Origin: Methylotenera_A sp044222005
GTDB lineage: Bacteria; Pseudomonadota; Gammaproteobacteria; Burkholderiales; Methylophilaceae
Length of the DNA stretch: 64,000 nt
Direction: 5' to 3'
NCBI GenBank assembly: GCA_044222005.1
Contig: JBGANY010000002.1
Span: 124,001 to 188,000, forward strand
Shown here: positions 1-9,080 of the stretch, piece by piece
Layout: the number at the start of each line of letters is the position of its first letter
How positions within the stretch are numbered: position 1 is the first letter of the stretch
The notes under the pieces: generated by a model
Told to the model about the DNA's origin: nothing
The model's database searches: none
The model's input: the letters and a program-made list of their open reading frames with translations, nothing else
Position numbers and translations under genes: made by a program

Positions 1-250
1 CTACCGTCTGATTATCTGCATCTTTCAGATTAAGCAGCATCAGCCAATAGTCAGCATAAGGCGCCAGAATATAATTCTGGCTTTGTAATTGTTCAACGTA
101 ATCGGATAAAGCAATGACATTTTTTTTATCGTAAGCGGCACGCGCCTGTAAAAACTCGTCATCACCGGAAGCTGCAAAACCGCTCTTTATTGCAAAAAAC
201 ACAATAAAAATGCCAGAGAAAACAAACTGTTTGATGAATGTAGTGGCCAT
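1..250 (-). CDS. Soluble lytic murein transglycosylase, N-terminal part (partial, runs off left edge)
   Basis: Reading leftward from the ATG at 250 gives 83 residues before the window ends, so the gene is cut by the edge. The product opens with a hydrophobic signal peptide (about residues 5-25, ending near GFAAS) followed by DDEFLQARAAYDKKN and a segment with APYADYWLMLLNL. This is the typical beginning of the alpha-superhelical U domain of Slt70-type periplasmic transglycosylases, which cleave peptidoglycan glycan strands. The catalytic SLT domain lies outside the window, so the call rests on the N-terminal pattern only. It is encoded on the same strand as the cell wall cluster behind it. 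Confidence 0.7.
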   Translation of the reverse strand, partial: MATTFIKQFVFSGIFIVFFAIKSGFAASGDDEFLQARAAYDKKNVIALSDYVEQLQSQNYILAPYADYWLMLLNLKDADNQTV

Positions 251-260
251 ACCCATACCG

Positions 261-443
261 TTATAAACGAATGACCCGCGCAATTAAATAAAGCACAACG
301 ACCACGAGCAAACCCCAGCTCGTGTATTTAAGTAATTGTTTAATATAAGCCAAATACTTTCGATTGCGCGTAACCACAAAAGTTGCCAGTAACACCAAAC
401 TTGCGATAAACACCAATATGATCGTTAAGCGGATGATTGGCAT
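261..443 (-). CDS. Small conserved-looking membrane protein, unknown function
   Basis: A 60-residue protein with two hydrophobic stretches (about 3-23 and 43-58) separated by a basic loop (RNRKYLAYIKQ), so probably two membrane helices with a positively charged cytoplasmic loop. It starts 17 bases after lpxC ends and stops 10 bases before the lytic transglycosylase ATG, which fits cotranscription. No clear Shine-Dalgarno sequence precedes the ATG. I do not recognise a named family. The tight packing between two envelope genes and the coherent hydrophobic pattern make it a likely real gene. Confidence 0.55.
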   Translation of the reverse strand: MPIIRLTIILVFIASLVLLATFVVTRNRKYLAYIKQLLKYTSWGLLVVVVLYLIARVIRL

Positions 444-460
444 TTCGGATGACCGATAAC

Positions 461-1399
461 TTAACTAAAATGCGGCATGAGATCGGGCGTAAAAAACGCG
501 GTTTGCTCCTGAAAACCGACCGGCGCCTCTTCAATGCGTTCAAATGTCGCATATTCCCAGGCTGACGCATCAGCCAACAGCGCGCGGAGCAGTGCATTAT
601 TTAGCGCATGGCCTGATTTATATGCAGTAAAAGCGCCAAGCAGAGGATGGCCCAGCATATACAAATCGCCAATCGCATCCAGCACTTTGTGTTTGGCAAA
701 CTCATCCTGATAACGTAACCCATCGCTGTTCAACACACGGTACTCGTCCAGCACAATCGCGTTATCCAGACTGCCGCCACGCGCCAAGCCATTGGCGCGC
801 AGGTATTCTACTTCGTGCATGAAGCCGAATGTACGCGCACGGCTGATTTCCTTCACGTAAGAGTTATCGGCAAAATCAATTTTAACGTTATTGCCGGAGT
901 GCTCGAAAACGGGATGCGCAAAATCAATGGTGAAATCCATTTTAAAGCCGTGGTAAGGCTCAAACCTCACCCACTTATCGCCTTCTTTTACTTCGATTAA
1001 CTTTTTGATTTTTATAAACTTTTTGGCAGAATTCTGCTCAACGATGCCAGCCGATTGCAACAGGAAGATAAACGGCCCAGAACTGCCGTCCATGATGGGA
1101 ATTTCCGACGCCGTGACTTCGATAATAATATTATCAACGCCTAGGCCGGCCAGTGCGGACATCAGGTGCTCAACAGTGGCGACACGCACACCATCGTGTT
1201 CTAGGGCAGAACACATGCGCGTGTCACGCACCGCCTCAGGCTGTGCTTGTATTTCGGGTGCGCCGGGCAAATCGGTGCGCCTGAATACGATGCCAGTATC
1301 AATCGCAGCCGGCTTTAAAGTCAACGTGACCTTCTCGCCGTTATGCAAACCAACACCGGTAGCACTCACCTGCTTTTTCAAAGTTCTTTGTTTTAACAT
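461..1399 (-). CDS. lpxC: UDP-3-O-acyl-N-acetylglucosamine deacetylase LpxC
   Basis: Zinc hydrolase that removes the acetyl group from UDP-3-O-acyl-GlcNAc, the committed step of lipid A synthesis at the inner face of the cytoplasmic membrane. The 312-residue length is normal. The zinc ligands fall at His78 (in VEHLMSAL), His237 and Asp241 (in HKVLDAIGD), the same numbers as in the E. coli enzyme, with Glu77 and His264 also present. It closes the division and wall cluster behind ftsZ, as in many gamma- and betaproteobacteria. The 80-base gap to ftsZ leaves room for a separate promoter, but I could not pick one out with confidence. Confidence 0.97.
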   Translation of the reverse strand: MLKQRTLKKQVSATGVGLHNGEKVTLTLKPAAIDTGIVFRRTDLPGAPEIQAQPEAVRDTRMCSALEHDGVRVATVEHLMSALAGLGVDNIIIEVTASEIPIMDGSSGPFIFLLQSAGIVEQNSAKKFIKIKKLIEVKEGDKWVRFEPYHGFKMDFTIDFAHPVFEHSGNNVKIDFADNSYVKEISRARTFGFMHEVEYLRANGLARGGSLDNAIVLDEYRVLNSDGLRYQDEFAKHKVLDAIGDLYMLGHPLLGAFTAYKSGHALNNALLRALLADASAWEYATFERIEEAPVGFQEQTAFFTPDLMPHFS

Positions 1400-1479
1400 G
1401 TTATAGGTCTAGCACCTGATTCCTTATTGCGGTTCAACCAATATCTATCCTGTTGATATTTTAGCAAATTACCCGCAAG

Positions 1480-2646
1480 TTAATCTGCTTGTTTGCGCAA
1501 AAACGCAGGAATGTCATATTCCTCCACTCCTGACATTTTCATCGCCTCAACCTGTGCACGACGGTTGTTCTGACTAAACACGGCAGGTGCCTCGTCCTCC
1601 ACTTCACCGCCCACAAACATGGGTTGATTAGTTGTTCCATTCATGACCGTGGTCATCACGCGTAGTTCCGGTTTCTGCTGGCGGCGTGCAATCGCACCAT
1701 TCAAGCCGGTCGCTACCATGGTCACACGCAATTTGTCACCCATGGTCTCGTCCATCACATTACCTACAATCACGGTCGCATCATCGGCAGTGAACTCTTT
1801 AATGGTGTTCATCACATCATAATACTCTTTCATTTTAAAGCTGGCGCTTGCGGTAATGTTAATCAAAACACCGCGTGCGTTAGCCAAGTTGACGTCTTCC
1901 AGCAACGGGCTGGCTACTGCCTGCTCAGCCGCGATACGCGCACGTTCTGGGCCGCTCGCCTCAGCAGAACCCATCATTGCCATGCCCATTTCACTCATCA
2001 CCGTGCGTACATCGGCAAAGTCCACGTTCACTAAGCCCGGGCAATTAATGATCTCTGCAATACCTGAGACAGCATTATGCAGCACGTCGTTCGCGGCGCG
2101 GAAAGCTTCCAGAAACGGTACATCTTCTCCGAGCACTTCCATGAGCTTTTCATTCGGAATCACAATCAAGGAATCCACGTGCTGTGAAAGCTCTTCCAGG
2201 CCCTCTGTCGCCACTTTGGTACGCTTGCCTTCAAACGCGAACGGCTTGGTAACCACCGCTACCGTTAAAATGCCCATTTCCTTAGCCACTTCGGCAATGA
2301 TAGGTGCAGCGCCCGTACCCGTGCCGCCGCCCATGCCTGCAGTGATAAACAGCATATCGGCGCCATCGATGATTTCAGCGATACGATCACGGTCTTCCAG
2401 CGCGGCATCGCGGCCAATTTCAGGTTTCGCGCCAGCGCCCAAGCCTTTGGTAATCTCTGAACCGATTTGCAATACCGTTTTTGCCTGGCTCTTTTTAAGC
2501 GCCTGCATATCGGTATTGGTGCATATGAACTCGACGCCGCTCAGGTTCTTGGTAATCATGTGCTCGATTGCGTTACCACCGCAGCCGCCCACGCCGATGA
2601 CCTTAATCACGGCTTCTTGTGAATCTTTTTCCATAATTTCAAACAT
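1480..2646 (-). CDS. ftsZ: Cell division GTPase FtsZ
   Basis: Tubulin homologue that polymerises into the Z ring at midcell. The 388-residue protein carries the tubulin signature GGGTGTGAAP at about 106-115, the T7 loop region NVDFADVRTVM, a variable linker, and the conserved C-terminal peptide EYDIPAFLRKQ that binds FtsA and other tethers. The ATG at 2646 is preceded by a strong AGGAG ribosome site seven bases away. It lies downstream of ftsQ and ftsA and upstream of lpxC, the standard order. A 110-base AT-rich gap separates it from ftsA. Confidence 0.98.
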   Translation of the reverse strand: MFEIMEKDSQEAVIKVIGVGGCGGNAIEHMITKNLSGVEFICTNTDMQALKKSQAKTVLQIGSEITKGLGAGAKPEIGRDAALEDRDRIAEIIDGADMLFITAGMGGGTGTGAAPIIAEVAKEMGILTVAVVTKPFAFEGKRTKVATEGLEELSQHVDSLIVIPNEKLMEVLGEDVPFLEAFRAANDVLHNAVSGIAEIINCPGLVNVDFADVRTVMSEMGMAMMGSAEASGPERARIAAEQAVASPLLEDVNLANARGVLINITASASFKMKEYYDVMNTIKEFTADDATVIVGNVMDETMGDKLRVTMVATGLNGAIARRQQKPELRVMTTVMNGTTNQPMFVGGEVEDEAPAVFSQNNRRAQVEAMKMSGVEEYDIPAFLRKQAD

Positions 2647-2756
2647 CTTTACTCTCCTTTTTTGCCTTAATTTTTGAGCTTAATTGCATCAGCTCTGCCC
2701 TGTTTTTGAAACTAAATGCCTACTGCTTTGCTACACCCTTTACTGCTAAAAATTCT

Positions 2757-3995
2757 TTAAAAATTCCCCTGGAACCAGCTTTTCATTTTCTCGAACATGC
2801 GCCCAATCGCACTGGACTCCATCTGCCCGCTCAAATGACGTTCCAACTGCTGCTTACCCATTAAAATCAGGCCCACCGCCGTGGCGTACCGTGGATTACC
2901 GACTACTTCAGACAAGCCGCCGACATAGCGTGGCATGCCCATGCGTACCGGCATATGGAAAATCTCTTCACCCAGCTCCATCATGCCGCGCATCATCGCC
3001 GAGCCGCCTGTGATCACGATGCCGGAAGCGATCATTTCTTCCATCCCGCTGCGGCGCAGCTCTTGCAGCACCAGCTCATACAGCTCCACTACGCGCGGCT
3101 CAATCACTTCTGCCAGCGTCTGTATCGAAAGCTGGCGCGCCTCGCGGCCATCCACGCCGGGTACTTCCACCACTTCACGCGCATCTGCAAGCTGTCTAAG
3201 CGCGCAACCATATTTAATTTTGATATCTTCGGCCGACTGCGTAGGTGTGCGGAAGGCTACCGCGACATCATTGGTAATTTGGTCGCCTGCGATAGGAATT
3301 ACCGCGGTATGGCGAATCGCGCCGTTCTTGAAAACGGCGATGTCTGTGGTGCCGCCGCCGATATCCACCAGGCACACGCCTAGCTCTTTTTCATCTTCGG
3401 TCAGCACCGCAATGCTTGAAGCAAGCGGCTGCAAGATCAGATCGCTCACTTCCAGACCGCAGCGCTTGATACACTTCACAATGTTCTGCGCAGCCGCAAC
3501 TGCGCCAGTCACGATATGCACTTTCACCTCCAGTTTCATCCCGCTCATGCCCAGTGGTTCGCGCACATCGTCCTGCCCGTCGATAATGAATTCCTGCGTC
3601 AGAATATGCAGAATCTGCTGATCTGCCGGCAAGGCCACCGCCCTTGCGGTTTCAACCACGCGGTCCACATCCATTTGCGAGACTTCAGCGTCTTTAATTT
3701 TCACCATGCCGTGTGAATTCAGGCTTTTGACGTGGCTACCGGCGATGCCGGTGAATACTGTTTTAATTTTGCAATCAGCCATCAGTTCAGCTTCTTCCAG
3801 CGAGCGCTGAATCGCCTGCATGGTCGAGTCGATATTGATCACCACCCCTTTTTTCAAGCCGCGCGAGGCGTGCTGGCCTAGGCCGATCACCTTCAAAGTG
3901 CCTTCCGGCAGCAGCTCGGCCACAATGGTCACAATTTTAGATGTGCCGATATCCAACCCGACGATCAGGTTTTTATCTTCACGAACTTTGCTCAT
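2757..3995 (-). CDS. ftsA: Cell division protein FtsA
   Basis: Actin-family ATPase that anchors FtsZ filaments to the inner membrane and recruits later division proteins. The 412-residue sequence has the phosphate-1 motif VGLDIGTSKI near the start, the phosphate-2 motif CLVDIGGGTTDIAVF, the adenosine motif IVITGGSAMMRG, and a C-terminal amphipathic helix (FEKMKSWFQ) that serves as membrane anchor. A GGGAG ribosome site lies six to seven bases before the ATG at 3995. It sits 27 bases after ftsQ. Confidence 0.98.
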   Translation of the reverse strand: MSKVREDKNLIVGLDIGTSKIVTIVAELLPEGTLKVIGLGQHASRGLKKGVVINIDSTMQAIQRSLEEAELMADCKIKTVFTGIAGSHVKSLNSHGMVKIKDAEVSQMDVDRVVETARAVALPADQQILHILTQEFIIDGQDDVREPLGMSGMKLEVKVHIVTGAVAAAQNIVKCIKRCGLEVSDLILQPLASSIAVLTEDEKELGVCLVDIGGGTTDIAVFKNGAIRHTAVIPIAGDQITNDVAVAFRTPTQSAEDIKIKYGCALRQLADAREVVEVPGVDGREARQLSIQTLAEVIEPRVVELYELVLQELRRSGMEEMIASGIVITGGSAMMRGMMELGEEIFHMPVRMGMPRYVGGLSEVVGNPRYATAVGLILMGKQQLERHLSGQMESSAIGRMFEKMKSWFQGNF

Positions 3996-4022
3996 GTCTT
4001 ACTCCCTTTTTCATTCTTTAAG

Positions 4023-4781
4023 TCATGCCTTGACAGGCACCGCTGGTACTGCTTTTACTGGTAATGGCTTAGCTGCAGGTTTCAATCCAATCGGCTTGCG
4101 CACCGCAAATCCATTCGGATAGCGCAAATCTGCATAAACCACTTTTACATTCAGCTGGCCGAGCGTGGTTTTATATGCGCCTGCAAATTTATTTAATCTA
4201 GCCTCCATGTCCTCACGCCCCAGTGCGATTAACAGCCCTTTGTCCGTTTTAATCTCCCAGGCACGGCGCGGCGATAATGTCACCTGTGCGATTCTGATAT
4301 CCGCCTTATTCAGAATCTGGCTATAGTTGCCATAGCTTTTAGTGACTTCCATCACGCCATCGCCCGGACCGTAAAACACCGGCAAATCTGCATCGGTGGC
4401 CGCCTGGAACAGTTCACCATGCGTATTGACCAGCCCGATATTGCCCCAGCGCGCCAATGCCTGATGCTCCTCAATCGCGACATCCAGCTTATCCGGCCAG
4501 CGGCGGCGCACGCTGACATTGCGCGCCCACGGCAGTTTTTCAAACGCATCGCGTGTCTTGATTAAATCCAATGTAAAAAAATTACCCTTCAGATGTTTGG
4601 CTACAATCAGCTTGATTTGCTCGCGATTCACATGCGTTAGCTGCCCATCCACTTTCACTTCACGGATCGGGAAAATAGGCAGATGCACCACCACAAACAG
4701 CACTGCATACAGCATCAGCACAACGGCCAGTGCAAACAGAAAATTTGCAATCCAGTTGAGCAGTCTTGGCTTATCCCACAT
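4023..4781 (-). CDS. ftsQ: Cell division protein FtsQ
   Basis: Bitopic inner membrane protein of the divisome that links early and late components through FtsB and FtsL. The 252-residue sequence has a short cytoplasmic tail, one membrane helix at about 12-34, then a POTRA domain beginning at FPIREVKVDG and a beta domain with RYPNGFAVRKP. The C-terminus is an Ala/Val/Pro/Lys-rich tail (KPAAKPLPVKAVPAVPVKA), which looks unstructured. The ATG lies inside the last codons of ddlB, an 11-base overlap. Confidence 0.95.
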   Translation of the reverse strand: MWDKPRLLNWIANFLFALAVVLMLYAVLFVVVHLPIFPIREVKVDGQLTHVNREQIKLIVAKHLKGNFFTLDLIKTRDAFEKLPWARNVSVRRRWPDKLDVAIEEHQALARWGNIGLVNTHGELFQAATDADLPVFYGPGDGVMEVTKSYGNYSQILNKADIRIAQVTLSPRRAWEIKTDKGLLIALGREDMEARLNKFAGAYKTTLGQLNVKVVYADLRYPNGFAVRKPIGLKPAAKPLPVKAVPAVPVKA

Positions 4782-5715
4782 GGCTTTCTTCCAGCGTCAT
4801 GCGCAAAATTTTTACCACCAGTTCATCAAAACTCATGCCAGCCGCTTTGGCTGCCATCGGCACCAGGCTGTGGTCGGTCATGCCTGGGCTGGTGTTTAGC
4901 TCTAAAAAATAGTGATTGCCTGCCTCGTCCATTAAAAAATCCACACGTCCCCAACCGCGGCAGCCCACGGCGCGAAAAGCTTGTAGCGCCTCTTGCTGGA
5001 TTTGGGCTTCTTTCTCTGCACTCAGGCCGCATGGGCACAGGTATTCGGTGTCATCACGTAAATACTTGGCCTCATAATCGTAAAACTCATTTTTCGGCAC
5101 GATGCGCACGATAGGCAATGGCATGAGTCCTAGCTTGGAGTCTTCCAGAATGCCCACGGTGTATTCGCCGCCACCCACAAATTTCTCTGCAATCACCAAA
5201 GGATCCGCCTTGGAAGCCAATAGATATGCGGCTTGCAGAGCACCTTTTTGTTTTACTTTGGTAATGCCGATGCTAGAGCCTTCATTGGCTGGTTTCACAA
5301 ACAGCGGCAAACCTAATTTCTGCTCAATCGCGCCAAAATCGCTTTGTGCATCGACCAATTCAAAGTCTGGTGTTTTTATATTCAGTACGCGCCACAATAG
5401 TTTTGTGCGCCATTTATCCATGCCCAGGCTGGAAGCCATCACGCCACTGCCGGTATACGGGATGCCCATCAGTTCCAGCGCGCCTTGTATCGTGCCATCC
5501 TCGCCATAGCGGCCGTGCAGCGAGATGAATGCGCGGTCAAACCCTTCCAGTTCATGCAGAGGACGTTCAGCCGGATCGAACGCAAGCGCATCAACTCCCT
5601 GACGCAGCAAAGCCGCCAATACTGCAGCGCCGCTTTTAAGCGACACTTCACGCTCGTCTGATTTGCCGCCGAACAGTACAGCTACTTTTCCAAATTTATT
5701 TATTTCTTTATGCAT
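4771..5715 (-). CDS. ddlB: D-alanine--D-alanine ligase DdlB
   Basis: ATP-grasp ligase that makes the D-Ala-D-Ala dipeptide used by MurF. The 314-residue protein shows the N-terminal VAVLFGGKSDEREVSLKSG, the EGSSIGITKV loop that closes over the active site, and the magnesium-binding end FLELNTSPGMTDHSLVP. It overlaps murB at its start and ftsQ at its end by a few bases, consistent with translational coupling. Length and motif order match DdlB. Confidence 0.97.
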   Translation of the reverse strand: MHKEINKFGKVAVLFGGKSDEREVSLKSGAAVLAALLRQGVDALAFDPAERPLHELEGFDRAFISLHGRYGEDGTIQGALELMGIPYTGSGVMASSLGMDKWRTKLLWRVLNIKTPDFELVDAQSDFGAIEQKLGLPLFVKPANEGSSIGITKVKQKGALQAAYLLASKADPLVIAEKFVGGGEYTVGILEDSKLGLMPLPIVRIVPKNEFYDYEAKYLRDDTEYLCPCGLSAEKEAQIQQEALQAFRAVGCRGWGRVDFLMDEAGNHYFLELNTSPGMTDHSLVPMAAKAAGMSFDELVVKILRMTLEESHVG

Positions 5716-6595
5716 ATTCGCCTATCACCCTTACCTCTTGCTGCAACGCCACGCCTTGCCTCTCTAATACCGTGTCTTTCATATGCCGAATCAGCAGTTC
5801 AATATCCAATGCGGTCGCATTACCCAGATTCACAATAAAGTTGGCATGTTTAGGCGACACCTGCGCACCGCCAATCTGGTAGCCTTTCAAGCCGCTGGCT
5901 TCGATTAACCTTGCTGCAAAATCGCCATGCGGATTTCTGAAGGTAGAGCCCGCGCTTGGCAAATTAAGCGGCTGGCTAGCCAACCGGGTTGCTAACAAGT
6001 TTTTAATTTTCTGCAAAGATTCATCTGCATTTCCGGGCTCCAGCTTGAACCAGGCACCCAAAAACCACTCGTCAGGCACCGGCATTTCCACATGGCGGTA
6101 ACTCGAAATGAACTCTGAGGCATTACGCACATGCGTGTTTCCATGCCGATCGATGGTCAGTACCTGGTGTACGATGTTCCAGGTTTCCCAGCCATAACAG
6201 CCCGCATTCATGGCCAATGCGCCGCCCACCGTGCCAGGGATGCCAGCCATAAACTCTGCACCTTGTCTGAACTGGCCTGCACAGAATCTGGCCAGCTTGC
6301 CACACGTCACCCCTGCTTCGGCATAGATGTATTTCCCATCCACTCTCAACTCACTCAGCGCCTGGTGCATCACGATCACCGTGCCACGCACACCGCCGTC
6401 GCGCACCAGCAGGTTACTGCCCAGGCCAATAAAATAAACAGGTTCAGCCTGGTCCAGCGTTTGCATGAAGGCCTGCAATTCCTTCAGGTTTTCCGCTATG
6501 AACAAGCGATCGGCACTACCTCCCACACGCCAGCTGGTATAGCGGGCAAGCGGCTCGTTCTTAAGCAACTGTGACTGTGTTTCCGGTTGTGCCAT
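5708..6595 (-). CDS. murB: UDP-N-acetylenolpyruvoylglucosamine reductase MurB
   Basis: FAD-dependent reductase that converts UDP-GlcNAc-enolpyruvate to UDP-MurNAc. The frame could open at a TTG at 6598, but the next codon is an ATG at 6595 that overlaps the murC stop as TGATG, so the ATG is chosen (295 residues). Motifs are the N-terminal LARYTSWRVGGSADRL, FIGLGSNLLVRD, the FAD pocket GIPGTVGGALAMNAGCYG, and SAGSTFRNP with the catalytic Ser. The pattern is that of a type I MurB. Confidence 0.96.
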   Translation of the reverse strand: MAQPETQSQLLKNEPLARYTSWRVGGSADRLFIAENLKELQAFMQTLDQAEPVYFIGLGSNLLVRDGGVRGTVIVMHQALSELRVDGKYIYAEAGVTCGKLARFCAGQFRQGAEFMAGIPGTVGGALAMNAGCYGWETWNIVHQVLTIDRHGNTHVRNASEFISSYRHVEMPVPDEWFLGAWFKLEPGNADESLQKIKNLLATRLASQPLNLPSAGSTFRNPHGDFAARLIEASGLKGYQIGGAQVSPKHANFIVNLGNATALDIELLIRHMKDTVLERQGVALQQEVRVIGEYA

Positions 6596-7989
6596 CAATC
6601 TGCCAACTCCCTGGTTTTAGCGGCCACGTGCCCGATGGAGCCGGCGCCCATCACCACCACCACATCGCCGGCTCGCGCTGTATTCAGAATAGCTTCCGGT
6701 AGCGCATCAGTGGTTTCCACAAATAGCGGCTCTACCCTGCCTGCCACGCGAATCGCGCGAATCAGGGCACGTGTATCTGCCGCGACAATCGGCGCTTCGC
6801 CTGCGGGATACACTTCGGTCAACAACACCGCATCGGCAGTAGAAAGCACATGCACAAAATCTTCGAAGCAATCGCGCGTTCTGGTAAAACGATGTGGCTG
6901 GAACGCCATGACTAATCTGCGGTCAGGAAACGCGCCGCGCGCCGCAGCAATCACCGCCTGCATCTCAACCGGATGATGTCCGTAGTCATCAATCAAGGTA
7001 AACGTACCACCCGTTCTCGCTGTGACTTCACCATAACGCTCAAAGCGGCGACCCACGCCTTTAAAGTCCGCGAGTGCCTTGATGATGAATTTATCCTCAA
7101 TATTCAATTCGCTGGCAATGGCAATCGCGGCTAAAGCATTCAACACATAGTGGTTGCCTGGCAGGTTCAAAGTCACGTCAAATGTCGTGGTCACGCCGTT
7201 AATACGGTCAACCGTAAAGTGCATTTTGCCGTGGTCCGCCCGCACATTTCTGGCACGAATACGCGCATCCTCAGAAAAGCCATAAGTCATCACAGGCTTG
7301 GTCACGCGCGGCAAAATCTCGCGGATATTGGCGTCATCCACACACACCACTGCCATGCCCCAGAATGGCAGTTGCTGCAGAAACTCCACAAACGCACTTT
7401 TGAGCTTGTCAAAGCTGTGCTCGTAGGTATCCATATGATCCTGGTCAATATTGGTCACCACCGCCATCACCGGTGTCAAATGCAGGAACGAAGCATCTGA
7501 TTCATCTGCCTCGGCGACAATATATTCACCGCTGCCAAGCCGCGCATTGGCGCTTGCAGCTTCGAGCCTTCCGCCAATCACAAAGGTGGGGTCCATGCCC
7601 GCTTCCGCCAAGATACTAGCAATCAGGCTGGTCGTAGTCGTTTTGCCGTGCGTTCCCGCTACTGCAATGCCTTGTTTAAAGCGCATAAGCTCGGCCAGCA
7701 TGAGCGCACGCGGTACAACGGGAATACTCTTGGCACGCGCGGCGATAATTTCAGGATTCTTCTCATTCACTGCAGAAGACACCACCACTACATCCGCCAC
7801 GTTCAAGTTTTCTGTTGCGTGACCCTGATAAATTTTGGCACCAAAACCCGCCAGGCGTTGTGTAGTGGCATTGCTGGCCAAGTCGGAACCCGAAACCTCA
7901 AAGCCCAAATTAATCAGCACCTCGGCAATACCGCTCATGCCGGCGCCGCCAATGCCCACAAAATGCACGTTCTTTACTTTATGTTTCAT
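6595..7989 (-). CDS. murC: UDP-N-acetylmuramate--L-alanine ligase MurC
   Basis: First Mur ligase, adding L-Ala to UDP-MurNAc in the cytoplasm. The open frame reaches back to 8076, but the ATG at 7989 (MKHKVKNVHFVGIGGAGMSG) has a GGAGGTG ribosome site and overlaps the murG stop as ATGA, so it is taken as the start, giving 464 residues. The ATP loop is VAGTHGKTTTTSL, followed by the central-domain EADESDASFL and the C-terminal DDYGHHPVEM and FQPHRFTRT. The N-terminal GIGGAGMSG binds the UDP moiety. Confidence 0.97.
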   Translation of the reverse strand: MKHKVKNVHFVGIGGAGMSGIAEVLINLGFEVSGSDLASNATTQRLAGFGAKIYQGHATENLNVADVVVVSSAVNEKNPEIIAARAKSIPVVPRALMLAELMRFKQGIAVAGTHGKTTTTSLIASILAEAGMDPTFVIGGRLEAASANARLGSGEYIVAEADESDASFLHLTPVMAVVTNIDQDHMDTYEHSFDKLKSAFVEFLQQLPFWGMAVVCVDDANIREILPRVTKPVMTYGFSEDARIRARNVRADHGKMHFTVDRINGVTTTFDVTLNLPGNHYVLNALAAIAIASELNIEDKFIIKALADFKGVGRRFERYGEVTARTGGTFTLIDDYGHHPVEMQAVIAAARGAFPDRRLVMAFQPHRFTRTRDCFEDFVHVLSTADAVLLTEVYPAGEAPIVAADTRALIRAIRVAGRVEPLFVETTDALPEAILNTARAGDVVVVMGAGSIGHVAAKTRELAD

Positions 7990-9080
7990 GCGGCCACCTC
8001 CATGCATATTTTTGCAACCGTCTGCGTGGCTTCTGGTTTGGCTAGCGCTTTGGCCTTGATAGCCATCGCCAGACAAGCCTCACGGGATAAACTGTGCAAA
8101 ATTTCTGTCGCTTTCTGTACATTAAATTCCGTTTGCTGAATCAACTTGGCTGCGCCCGCATCACTCAGATATTTCGCGTTATAGGTTTGATGGTCATCCA
8201 CCGCGTAAGGGAAAGGCACCAGCACGCTCGCCACACCCACGCAGGCCAGTTCAGCGACCGTGAGCGCGCCAGCGCGGCAAATCACCACGTCTGCCCAAGC
8301 GTACATTTCGTCCATGTTGTTAATAAAAGCTTTGGTGTCTGCCTGCACGCCAGCCGCCTGATAATTGGCCTGCAGGGTAGCGATATGTTTTTCACCCGCT
8401 TGGTGCACCACATCTGGCCGAATATTTTCAGGTAATTCGGCCAGCGCTTTTGGCAGCACTTCATTCAATGCCGCTGCGCCTAAGCTACCACCAACTACTA
8501 ACAACCTGAGCTTGCCAGTGTGTGTGGCATACCGCAGCTCCGGCGCTGCTAACTGCGTGATGTCGTGGCGCACCGGATTGCCAACCAACTCTGCCTTGTT
8601 ACCGAATGCAGATGGAAACGCTGCCAGCACTTTATTGGCGATTAAACTTAAAGTTTTATTGGTTAACCCTGCAATAGAGTTTTGCTCATGGATCACCAAT
8701 GGCTTGCCTTGCAATTTCGCCATCAACCCACCCGGAAAAGCTGCAAAGCCGCCCATTCCCAGCACTACGTTGGGCTTATATTTGCGAATAGCAGCAAAAC
8801 TTTGTTTAAATGCGATGGCCAATTTAACCGGCAACAACACCCAGCCCAGCAAGCCTTTGCCGCGTACGCCGCGCATCGTTATCATGGCCTTGCTGTAACT
8901 TTTGCCTTCAATCAGCCGGTTCTCCATGCCGCCTTCTGTGGCCAGCCAGACGACATTCCAGCCATGCTCTTTCATATAATCTGCCACTGCCATGGCAGGA
9001 TAGACATGGCCGCCTGTGCCGCCTGCCATCACCATCAGCGTGCCTGAGCCGTATTGCGTGATTGGAGAAGCAAACATCAT
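7986..9080 (-). CDS. murG: Lipid II synthase MurG (UDP-GlcNAc:lipid I glycosyltransferase)
   Basis: Membrane-associated GT28 glycosyltransferase that transfers GlcNAc to lipid I to form lipid II on the inner face of the inner membrane. The 364-residue protein has the MAGGTGGHVYPAMAVA loop near the start, VLGMGGFAAFPGG, HEQNSIAGLTN, GGSLGAAALNE, and the UDP-GlcNAc-binding ICRAGALTVAELA. Two ATG codons (9080, 9077) overlap the ftsW stop; I keep the first. Confidence 0.97.
   Translation of the reverse strand: MMFASPITQYGSGTLMVMAGGTGGHVYPAMAVADYMKEHGWNVVWLATEGGMENRLIEGKSYSKAMITMRGVRGKGLLGWVLLPVKLAIAFKQSFAAIRKYKPNVVLGMGGFAAFPGGLMAKLQGKPLVIHEQNSIAGLTNKTLSLIANKVLAAFPSAFGNKAELVGNPVRHDITQLAAPELRYATHTGKLRLLVVGGSLGAAALNEVLPKALAELPENIRPDVVHQAGEKHIATLQANYQAAGVQADTKAFINNMDEMYAWADVVICRAGALTVAELACVGVASVLVPFPYAVDDHQTYNAKYLSDAGAAKLIQQTEFNVQKATEILHSLSREACLAMAIKAKALAKPEATQTVAKICMEVAA

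Noticed and set aside
1856..2677. Long open frame on the plus strand opposite ftsZ (also one at 33645-34187 opposite fdsA)
   Set aside because: Both are antisense shadows of strongly conserved genes; the translations are low-complexity and have no ribosome site or family resemblance.
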